Translations under genes and position numbers: made by a program | Assembly: GCA_016712265.1 (NCBI GenBank) | Contig: JADJRJ010000028.1 | Coordinates: 186,001 to 250,000 of the forward strand | Direction: 5' to 3' | Length of the DNA: 64,000 bases | From: Gemmatimonadota bacterium | Lineage (GTDB): Bacteria; Gemmatimonadota; Gemmatimonadetes; Gemmatimonadales; Gemmatimonadaceae | The notes under the pieces: generated by a model | What the model saw: the letters and a program-made list of their open reading frames with translations, nothing else | The model's database searches: none | What the model was told of the DNA's origin: nothing | Shown: positions 7,426-14,598 of the stretch, in pieces | Position numbering within the stretch: position 1 is the first letter of the stretch | Layout of the letters: every line of letters begins with the position of its first letter

Positions 7426-8640
7426 TTAGCGCGGCACGCGGTTACCGGCGATCCATACGGCTGAGATCCTCCGGACGTTCGAGATGTCGGTCAATGGGTT
7501 GGCGTCCAACACGAGGAAGTCCGCCCACTTGCCCGCTTCCAACGTGCCAAGGTCGCGCTCGACACCCATGCAACGTGCGGCCGTTCGGGTGGCGCTCGCA
7601 AGCACCTCGGCCGGGGTCAGCCCCGCCTTCGCCATCAGTTCGAGCTCCATCAGCTCGAAATAGCCCTGAAAGCGGGCGGCGGGACCGGTGTCGGTCCCCA
7701 TGGCGATGGCTACGCCGGCGTCGTGCAGGCGCTTGAGGTTCCGGCTCGCGACCTCAAGGGCGGCCTTGTATCGCTGGGCGGCGGAACTGGCTCGCATGGC
7801 CTGTTGTCGGCTGGGGTCCAACAGCCCGGGCACCTGGCCAATGTCCGGATGGATCCTGAACAGGGGATCCTCGAACCAGGCCGGCGCGGACTCGTACACG
7901 AAGGTCGAGACCTCGCGCATCAGGGTGGGCACGACGCATGTGTTGCGCGCCTTGAGCTGGGCGACCAGCGCTTCGTCCACCTCGCCATCGCGAATGCTGT
8001 GCGCGACCAGGTCGGCGCCGGCGGTCAGCAATCCCTTGGCGTCGGCCAGGTAGAACAGGTGGGCCGCGACGCGGCTGCCGCGTCGGTGTGCCTCCTCGAT
8101 CACCGCACGGTACACGTCCGGGGGCATCTTCTTCGCCGTGCCCAGGTTGTCGTCCACCCGGATCTTCACGAAGTCTACCTGTTGGCCGACGACGCCAGCG
8201 ACCTGGGTCCGCGCCTCGTCCGGCGTGTTGGGCGTCAGCACCGGGCCGGAGACAAAGACGCGGGACCGATCGAGCGACCGGACGTTTTGTGTGCGTCGGG
8301 CCTCAAAAACATCAGCGGCCTCTCCGCCGAGCGAAAACACCGTGGTCGTCCCGTACATGGCGTAGGTCCGCAGTTCGCGCGCGGCGTTGACATGCCCGTG
8401 GGCATTGACCAGGCCGGGGATGACGAACTTTCCCGCGAGGTCCACGCGCTCGGCCGTCGCTGGGATCGGCACGCGCGCTCCAGCGGCCACGATCCGCCCG
8501 TCGCGCACGAGGACGGTGGCGTTGGCCACGGCCGGGCGTCCCGTGCCATCGATGAGGGTCGCGCCAGTGAACGCACGATCCTGGGCGCCGAGGAGGAGTG
8601 GGAGAAGGGCGAGGAAAGCGAGGAGAAGGGCGCGCGGCAT
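7426..8640 (-). CDS. exported metal-dependent amidohydrolase
   Basis: From the ATG at 8640 this is a 404-residue exported protein with signal MPRALLLAFLALLPLLLGAQ. It belongs to the imidazolonepropionase/prolidase-like branch of the amidohydrolase superfamily. Metal and catalytic landmarks are intact: H81-G-H83, the lysine in FVKIRVDD, histidines in AAHLF and VAHSIRD, and the aspartate in GTDTG. The C-terminal ATRTAARCMG and GTLEAGKWADFLVLDANPL segments are typical of the family. It is probably periplasmic and cleaves a cyclic or linear amide. It leads a minus-strand operon with the creatininase-like and dehydrogenase genes. Longer open frames upstream lack a signal peptide and are not chosen. 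Confidence 0.87.
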   Translation of the reverse strand: MPRALLLAFLALLPLLLGAQDRAFTGATLIDGTGRPAVANATVLVRDGRIVAAGARVPIPATAERVDLAGKFVIPGLVNAHGHVNAARELRTYAMYGTTTVFSLGGEAADVFEARRTQNVRSLDRSRVFVSGPVLTPNTPDEARTQVAGVVGQQVDFVKIRVDDNLGTAKKMPPDVYRAVIEEAHRRGSRVAAHLFYLADAKGLLTAGADLVAHSIRDGEVDEALVAQLKARNTCVVPTLMREVSTFVYESAPAWFEDPLFRIHPDIGQVPGLLDPSRQQAMRASSAAQRYKAALEVASRNLKRLHDAGVAIAMGTDTGPAARFQGYFELMELELMAKAGLTPAEVLASATRTAARCMGVERDLGTLEAGKWADFLVLDANPLTDISNVRRISAVWIAGNRVPR

Positions 8641-8860
8641 GGGGATGGGAAAGGGAGCGAGCCACAAGCATCGTGCCGCGGACGGTCGGAGGCAATGATG
8701 GGCGAGGCCAGCGGGATCGTGAGTCGGGGCGCCCTCGCCCTCGTCAGCCCGGGTCCGGCGACGTACACTCCGATGCTCGCGCTCGACCCGTCCTCCCGAC
8801 GCCCGTTGGGTGGCCCCGACGCGCGCCACGACCTTCACTCGCCTCAGGCCCTCACGTTAG

Positions 8861-10057
8861 GTGTATCCCTCGTACCGTATCACGAGCGCGGCGCGCTCGC
8901 TCGCGACCTGCCACAACATCGAGGACCTGCGCCGGCTGGCGCGGCGCCGGTTGCCCGCGCCGATGTTCCATTACATCGACGGCGGCGCCGACAACGAGTG
9001 GACCCTGGCGCGCAACACGACCGCGTTCGACGACTACGAGCTGGTCCCGCACTACCTGCGCGACGTCAGCACGATTGATTGCTCTACCCGGCTGCTCGGG
9101 CAGGACGTCAAGCTCCCGTTCTTCCTCGCTCCGACCGGGATGTCACGCCTCTTCCATCACGAGGCAGAGCCGGGGGTGGCGCGGGCGGCGCAGGCAGCCG
9201 GGATGTGGTATACCCTCTCGACGATGGGCACCACGCGCATCGAGGAGATCGGCGCCCTGGGCGCCGGGCCCTGGATGTACCAGGTCTACATCCTCAAGGA
9301 TCGTGAGTTGACGCGCGAGTTCGTGCAGCGCTGCAAGGCGGCGAAGTACCAGGCGTTGTGCCTGACCGTGGACACGCCACTCGCCGGCAACCGCGAGCGT
9401 GACCGCGTCACCGGGATGATCCTGCCGCCGCGCTTCACGCTCAGCAGCTTCCTGTCGTTTGCCATGCACCCGCGATGGGCGTTTCACCTGCTCCGCAACC
9501 CGGACTTCCAGATCGCTAATGTCACCCATCGCGTCGACGTGCTCTCGCGCTCGACGGTGTCCCTGATCGACTACGTCAACAGCCAGTTCGATCGCACGGT
9601 CACCTGGGACGATGTGGCGTGGCTGGCGAAGGAGTGGGGTGGGCCGTTCGTCCTCAAGGGGATCCAGGCGCCGAGCGATGCGAAGCGCGCCGTGGACGTG
9701 GGGGCAACCGCGATCATGATCTCCAACCATGGTGGCCGCCAGCTCGATGGTGCCCCCGCCCCGGTCGACGGTGTCGCCGCGATGCGCGAAGCGGTCGGCG
9801 ATGCGCTCGAGCTCATCGTCGACGGCGGCATCCGCCGCGGCACGCACATCCTCAAGGCGCTCGCGCTCGGCGCCAACGCCTGCTCGATCGGCAAAGCGTA
9901 CCTCTATGGTTTGGCAGCGGGTGGACAGCGTGGGGTGGAGCGGGCGATCGCCTTGCTCAAGGCCGAGGTGGAGCGCGACATGGCCCTGCTTGGCGTACGA
10001 TCGCTGAAGGAACTGGGAAGACATCACGTGCAGGCGCTGCGCCGCGGCGCTTCCTGA
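8861..10057 (+). CDS. FMN-dependent alpha-hydroxyacid dehydrogenase (lactate dehydrogenase-like)
   Basis: A 398-residue TIM-barrel flavoprotein oxidising an L-2-hydroxy acid such as lactate. It shows the family start HNIEDLRRLARRRLP, FHYIDGGADNEW (residues 36-47), the LAPTGMSRL loop, YQVYILKDRE, LTVDTPLAGNRERD, the catalytic histidine region SNHGGRQLDG, and IVDGGIRRGTHILKALALGA for FMN phosphate binding. Translation must start at or after the GTG at 8861 because an in-frame TAG lies directly before it; the N-terminus is about 15 residues longer than usual. The acceptor (quinone, cytochrome or oxygen) and exact substrate are not determined. A CGTTAGGT word overlaps the start codon. The 220 bases upstream hold no gene I can support. 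Confidence 0.9.
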   Translation: MYPSYRITSAARSLATCHNIEDLRRLARRRLPAPMFHYIDGGADNEWTLARNTTAFDDYELVPHYLRDVSTIDCSTRLLGQDVKLPFFLAPTGMSRLFHHEAEPGVARAAQAAGMWYTLSTMGTTRIEEIGALGAGPWMYQVYILKDRELTREFVQRCKAAKYQALCLTVDTPLAGNRERDRVTGMILPPRFTLSSFLSFAMHPRWAFHLLRNPDFQIANVTHRVDVLSRSTVSLIDYVNSQFDRTVTWDDVAWLAKEWGGPFVLKGIQAPSDAKRAVDVGATAIMISNHGGRQLDGAPAPVDGVAAMREAVGDALELIVDGGIRRGTHILKALALGANACSIGKAYLYGLAAGGQRGVERAIALLKAEVERDMALLGVRSLKELGRHHVQALRRGAS

Positions 10058-10151
10058 CGTCATACCGGGCCCGGCACCCTGTCGGGCGTTTTCCCCTTCT
10101 CGTCCAGACCGTCGCGTCGCATGCATGAGGGGGACCGGAGGGAGGACCAGC

Positions 10152-11255
10152 GTGCGGATTGCCTTCGCGACATTTCTCGTGTTACACGGAGCCATTCACC
10201 TCCTCGGCTTCGCGAAAGGCAGGGGCTTGGCCGCTGTCGAGCCGCTCCAGGTGCCGATCACGGCGCGGGGCGCGTGGATGTGGCTGGCGGCGGCCCTACT
10301 CTTCGTGTTCACCGCCGCACTGTGGCTGGCGTCGTCGCGATGGTGGCCGTGGGTCGCGCTCCTCGCCGTCGCCCTCTCCCAGATGCTGGTGGTCCAGTCG
10401 TGGCGTGACGCGAAGGTCGGGACGCTGGCCAACCTCCTCGTCATCGTCCCCACGCTGCTCGCGCTCGCAGACCTGCGCCGCACCAGCCTGGCGTCCACGT
10501 TCGCGCGCGAGGCGGCTCAGCTGGTACAGGCGAGCGCAGGGGCCACGGCCCCCGTCGCGGATGCCGATCTCGCCACGCGGCCCCCGATCGTGCAGCGCTA
10601 CCTGCGGAGAGCGGGCGTGGTCGGGCGGCCGAGGGTCCGCAATTTCCACCTGACCTTCGACGTGCAGATGCGCGGAGGGCCCGACGAGCCCTGGTTCCAC
10701 GGGACGGCGGAGCAATATGAGGCGTTCCACCCACCAATACGTCTCTTCTATATGAAGGCGTCACGGGCCGGGCTCCCCTTCGACGGGCTGCACCGCTACG
10801 TCGGCGACGCGGCCACGATGGACATTCGCCTCCTTGGACTCTACCGCGTGCAGTTCCTCGCGGGCGCCGAGATGACTCGGAGCGAGACCGTCACCCTGCT
10901 CAACGACATGTGCCTGCTCGCGCCGGCCGCACTGCTCGAGGTCCCCGTGGTGTGGGAGCCCATCGATGAGCGCTCGGTGCGCGCGCGATTCACCAACGCC
11001 GGCCACACCGTTGAGGCCATCCTGACGATCGACGCCCAGGGCGACCTCGTAAACTTCACCTCGGAGGATCGCTCCCGGGCGATCGATGGAGGCATGGTGC
11101 GTCTGCCGTTCGCGACCCCGGTGCGGCGCGTGGGCCGGATGGCCGGGGCGCGCGTGGTGGTGGACGGGGACGCGACCTACACCGAGGATGGCCGCGAGTG
11201 GAGCTACGGACGTTTTGTGCTCACCTCGCTGGCCTACAACGTCACGCCCCGCTGA
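10152..11255 (+). CDS. membrane protein with DUF6544-like C-terminal domain
   Basis: A 367-residue protein. I choose the GTG at 10152 because a strong GGAGGGAGGA ribosome binding site ends a few bases before it; an ATG at 10125 lies in the same frame. The N-terminal third has four hydrophobic segments (about residues 1-20, 40-60, 65-80 and 90-110). The rest is a soluble domain with motifs LPPIVQRYLR-like (RPPIVQRYLRRAG), FYMKASRAGLPFDGLHRY, LLNDMCLLAPAALLE and WEPIDERSVRARF, which I associate with the uncharacterised DUF6544 family. No function is known to me. It converges on the M19-like gene, with the two stop codons directly abutting (TGATCA). Confidence 0.6.
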   Translation: MRIAFATFLVLHGAIHLLGFAKGRGLAAVEPLQVPITARGAWMWLAAALLFVFTAALWLASSRWWPWVALLAVALSQMLVVQSWRDAKVGTLANLLVIVPTLLALADLRRTSLASTFAREAAQLVQASAGATAPVADADLATRPPIVQRYLRRAGVVGRPRVRNFHLTFDVQMRGGPDEPWFHGTAEQYEAFHPPIRLFYMKASRAGLPFDGLHRYVGDAATMDIRLLGLYRVQFLAGAEMTRSETVTLLNDMCLLAPAALLEVPVVWEPIDERSVRARFTNAGHTVEAILTIDAQGDLVNFTSEDRSRAIDGGMVRLPFATPVRRVGRMAGARVVVDGDATYTEDGREWSYGRFVLTSLAYNVTPR

Positions 11256-12434
11256 TCAGCCCTTCCAGATCGACGAGAGGACGCGCACGGCGTTGCCCCC
11301 CAGGATGCCCTTGATCTGGTCATCGGTGTAGCGCCGGCGGATCAACCCTTCCGCGAGGTCAAAGGTGCGCTTGGGGTGGTCGAGGCCCTTGATCGTGAGC
11401 AACCACTCGCCGCTCGAGCCAATGTGCAGCTTGTAGCGCTCGAAGTTCGGGGTGGCGGGATTTCCTGCACCCGGCCCATTCACGGGGTTGGGATTCCCGA
11501 CCAGGTCCATGTCACTGCCGACGGCGAGATGCTCGACGCCAACGAGCTTCGCGACGTAGTCGAAGTGGTCAAGCACGTGCTCGACGGTCACGGGTTCGTT
11601 GGCGTGCACCATCATCCGCAGGAACGGGATCCCCATCACACCACCCGAACGCGCCATCTTCTGGATGGCTTCGTCCGTCTTGGCACGCGCGTGGTCCGCG
11701 ACCAACCCGCGACAGCTGGCGTGGGAGAAGACCACCGGGCGCTTCGAGATGTCGAGCGCATCGAGCGTGGTCCGGTCGGCGCAGTGGGAGACATCCACGG
11801 CCATCCCCACGGCGTTCATCCGTTCCACGATCTGCCCGCCAAACACCGTGAGCCCGCCGTCGCGTTGCTCCAGGAACCCGCTGCCGATGCGATTCTGGTA
11901 GTTGTAGGTGAGCTGCGAGAGCCGCTGCCCCATCGCGAAGAACGTGTCGACGTCGGCTGGTGAGCGGAAATGATCCGAGTTCTGGAAGGTGAGCATGATC
12001 CCCACCTTTCCGTTGCGCCGCACGGCCTCGAAGTCACTGGCGTCGTCGATGCGCATGAACCAATCGCTGTACTCAGCGAGGAAGCCGTTCCACTGCGCAT
12101 GCCACTGCACGGCCTGCGCGTAGTCATTGGCGCCGTGGCCGAGGGCGATGACCCGGTACCCGCTCGTGCGATACGCCTCGTAGTCCGCTGCGGTCATGGA
12201 GCGCGCTTTCGTAAGCCACAGTTCGCTCTTTGGCGGTTTCTCGCTGAAGTCGGCGAAGCGGAACTGGTTGAGTAGGTCGACGACGGTCGTCTCCTGCACC
12301 AGCCGGATGGCGCGCGCGGAGTATTCCTGACCGGTCGCGAAGAGGTCAAAGCGGCCGCGGAGGATGGCGGGAGCGGCGAGCATCCCGACCCCAAGTCGGC
12401 TGACCGCCTGGCGACGTGTGAGGTCCATGCTCAC
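11256..12434 (-). CDS. Tat-exported M19 (membrane dipeptidase)-like protein with altered zinc ligands
   Basis: A 392-residue protein with a twin-arginine signal (LTRRQAVSRLGVGMLAAPA). The fold is that of renal-type membrane dipeptidase, a zinc-dependent TIM barrel: DVSHCADRTTLDAL and VVFSHASCRGLV carry the two late histidines, and GGNAVRVL ends the barrel. However, the early H-x-D motif (normally DxHNDL) reads DLLNQF, and the bridging-glutamate region (normally GVEGG) reads TFQNSDH. Three of five expected ligands therefore seem replaced, so activity is doubtful. It overlaps the stop of the S9-like gene by four bases and is probably co-translated with it. It converges on the preceding gene with no space. 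Confidence 0.8.
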   Translation of the reverse strand: MSMDLTRRQAVSRLGVGMLAAPAILRGRFDLFATGQEYSARAIRLVQETTVVDLLNQFRFADFSEKPPKSELWLTKARSMTAADYEAYRTSGYRVIALGHGANDYAQAVQWHAQWNGFLAEYSDWFMRIDDASDFEAVRRNGKVGIMLTFQNSDHFRSPADVDTFFAMGQRLSQLTYNYQNRIGSGFLEQRDGGLTVFGGQIVERMNAVGMAVDVSHCADRTTLDALDISKRPVVFSHASCRGLVADHARAKTDEAIQKMARSGGVMGIPFLRMMVHANEPVTVEHVLDHFDYVAKLVGVEHLAVGSDMDLVGNPNPVNGPGAGNPATPNFERYKLHIGSSGEWLLTIKGLDHPKRTFDLAEGLIRRRYTDDQIKGILGGNAVRVLSSIWKG

Positions 12435-14350
12435 GGACTCCCGGCGGGGGCGGCGGCCGTCCGACCATGCTTGAGGTGCTGGTCGAAGTAGCTCGCGATG
12501 TCGCCGTACATCGTGATAAGGTTCTCACGACGGCGGACATAGTAGTTCTCGTTCGGATACGTCTTGTAGACAAACGGCTTGTAGGCCATTTCGAGTCGCT
12601 CGGCGAAAATCCGCGACGCCTCCGATCGCGGGAGTGGAATGCCGGTCCCGTGCAGGAGCATGATCGGCGTCTGGATGTCGCGGATGTTGAAGATCGGCGA
12701 CGAGGCCCGGTACACGGCGTCCGCCTGCGGAAGCGGCCCGAACTCGTACTCCACCAGCTTCAGGTGCCGCATCTCCTGCTCCTGGATCATGTGGAACCAG
12801 TCACCATAGCCAGAGACCGCGACTGCGGCCTGGAACACGCCCGGAGCGAAGGCCGCCGCAGCAAGGCTCATGCAGCCGCCGTAGCTCGTCCCTGTGATGC
12901 CCATCCGTTCGCCGTCAACGTAGGAGAGCGTGCGAAGGAAGTCGGTCCCCGCGGTGACATCGACCAGGTCGCATCGGCCCCAGCAGGCGTTGTTGGCATC
13001 CTCGAACGCCTTGCCGTAGCCCGAGCTGCCGCGAATGTTCGGCAACAACACGGCGTAGCCGCGCATCGCAAGGTACTGGACCTCCGCCTGGTAGGTATCG
13101 CTGAACTGCGCCGTGGGTCCGCCGTGGATATAGAGGATACCGGGCGCCTTCGCGCCGGCCGCGAGCACCGGCTCGTAGAGGTAGGCCGGGATCGTGAAGC
13201 CGTCTTTCGTCTTGTAGGTCACCTTTTTCGGGCGGATCAACGCGTTGGCGATATGCGCGGGTCCCGCGGAGCGGGTCAGCTGCCGAGGCGTTCCGCCGGT
13301 CCGCGCCACCACAAAGAGGTCGGCGGGATCCACCGGGGTTTCCAGCGTGTAGCTGATCTCCAACCCGTTCGGCGACCACTCGGCATTGTTCACTAGCCCC
13401 ATCTCGGCGGGCTTCGCGATGACCTGTGGGGTGCCGCCAGCGGACGGCACCACTCGGAGGTCCTGCATCCCGTTAAACAGCGACAGGTACAGCACCGACT
13501 TGCCGTCCGGCGCAAATCGCGCCCCGCTTTGATTGGCGGCCTCAGCAGCGAGCCGGCGCGGAGTGCCGCCACGCATCGGCACCGACCAATAGTTTACCCA
13601 CCCGCTGCGATGCGACCGGAAGAGGAGCTGCGAGCCGTCAGGCGAGACCAGCGGGTACCCGAAGGTGCCCCCCGCCTGGTAGTCGAAGAAGTCGGTGTCG
13701 GACACGATCAGTCGTGGCGTGCCGCCGCCCGCTGCAGGGAGCTCCAGCACGTCGTGATCGAGCCAGCGTTCGTCGAGGCGGACGTACACCACCGAGCGAC
13801 CGTCCGGGGTCCAGGCGGGGAAGACCTCGTAGCGGGTATCACTCGTCAGGCGCGTGATCGCGCCCTCGAGCGAGGCGACCCAGATGTCGAACGACCCATA
13901 CTTGTCACCCGCGAGCGCCAAGCGACGACTGTCCGGTGCCCAGGCATAGGAGTTGATCCGTGCGCCGAGACGCGTGACCTGCGTGGCGCGCCCGTTCGCT
14001 ACCGACCGCACGAAGAGTTCGGTCGCGTTCTGGCCCTGCGCCAGGTAGGCGATCCACTGGCCGTCCGGGGAGAACTTCACCTGGTTGGACTGCAGGAAGG
14101 CCGTTTCGCCCAGGCGGGCACTCAGTGACTGGGGAAAGCCTCCCGCTGCGGGGATCGACCACAGGTCGGATCCGCCTAACGCGCCGCCAATTAGCAGGCG
14201 CGACCCGTCGGGGTACCACTGCGCGATCCCTCCGACAACAGACCGGATGGAGGTCACCTCTTCGGCACTGAGGACCGGGCGGGGCGACTGGCCCTGCGCC
14301 ACGGTGGCGGCCAGGGCGACGAGCAGGGCGGCGCGACTCATCAGCGTCAT
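12431..14350 (-). CDS. S9-family (acylaminoacyl-peptidase-like) protein with incomplete triad
   Basis: A 639-residue exported protein: signal peptide to about residue 20, a TolB/WD40-like propeller (repeats such as FSPDGQWIAYL, WAPDSRRLAL, WTPDGRSVVYV) to about residue 360, then an alpha/beta hydrolase domain. The oxyanion motif HGGP and nucleophile elbow GTSYGGC (Ser489) are present. The catalytic Asp loop, normally HGxxDxxVP, reads HGTGIPLPRSEA, and the His loop, normally YPxExH, reads YPNENYYV. Asp and His thus appear lost in frame, without a frameshift. It may be a binding protein or use another mechanism. It forms a two-gene unit with the M19-like gene and faces away from the SusC gene. 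Confidence 0.85.
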   Translation of the reverse strand: MTLMSRAALLVALAATVAQGQSPRPVLSAEEVTSIRSVVGGIAQWYPDGSRLLIGGALGGSDLWSIPAAGGFPQSLSARLGETAFLQSNQVKFSPDGQWIAYLAQGQNATELFVRSVANGRATQVTRLGARINSYAWAPDSRRLALAGDKYGSFDIWVASLEGAITRLTSDTRYEVFPAWTPDGRSVVYVRLDERWLDHDVLELPAAGGGTPRLIVSDTDFFDYQAGGTFGYPLVSPDGSQLLFRSHRSGWVNYWSVPMRGGTPRRLAAEAANQSGARFAPDGKSVLYLSLFNGMQDLRVVPSAGGTPQVIAKPAEMGLVNNAEWSPNGLEISYTLETPVDPADLFVVARTGGTPRQLTRSAGPAHIANALIRPKKVTYKTKDGFTIPAYLYEPVLAAGAKAPGILYIHGGPTAQFSDTYQAEVQYLAMRGYAVLLPNIRGSSGYGKAFEDANNACWGRCDLVDVTAGTDFLRTLSYVDGERMGITGTSYGGCMSLAAAAFAPGVFQAAVAVSGYGDWFHMIQEQEMRHLKLVEYEFGPLPQADAVYRASSPIFNIRDIQTPIMLLHGTGIPLPRSEASRIFAERLEMAYKPFVYKTYPNENYYVRRRENLITMYGDIASYFDQHLKHGRTAAAPAGSP

Positions 14351-14598
14351 CGGAAACTCGGGGAAAGGCGTCTCCTAACGATACGCCGAGGCGCAATTTT
14401 CAGCGAGCGACATATAGGGATCCTGCGCGCCAGCCATCACGGAAACGCGCGATTCAATGCCTTAGAGCCGGTTTCGCGCCTGCGTTTCGGGCCGTCCCGT
14501 CCCCAAGGCTTGCAAGGCTGTCCCGTGATGGGCCACCTTCTGTGTGACAACTTCCTGACATGCAGGGAGTTGCATCTCCACCCCAGGGAGGTCCACGC

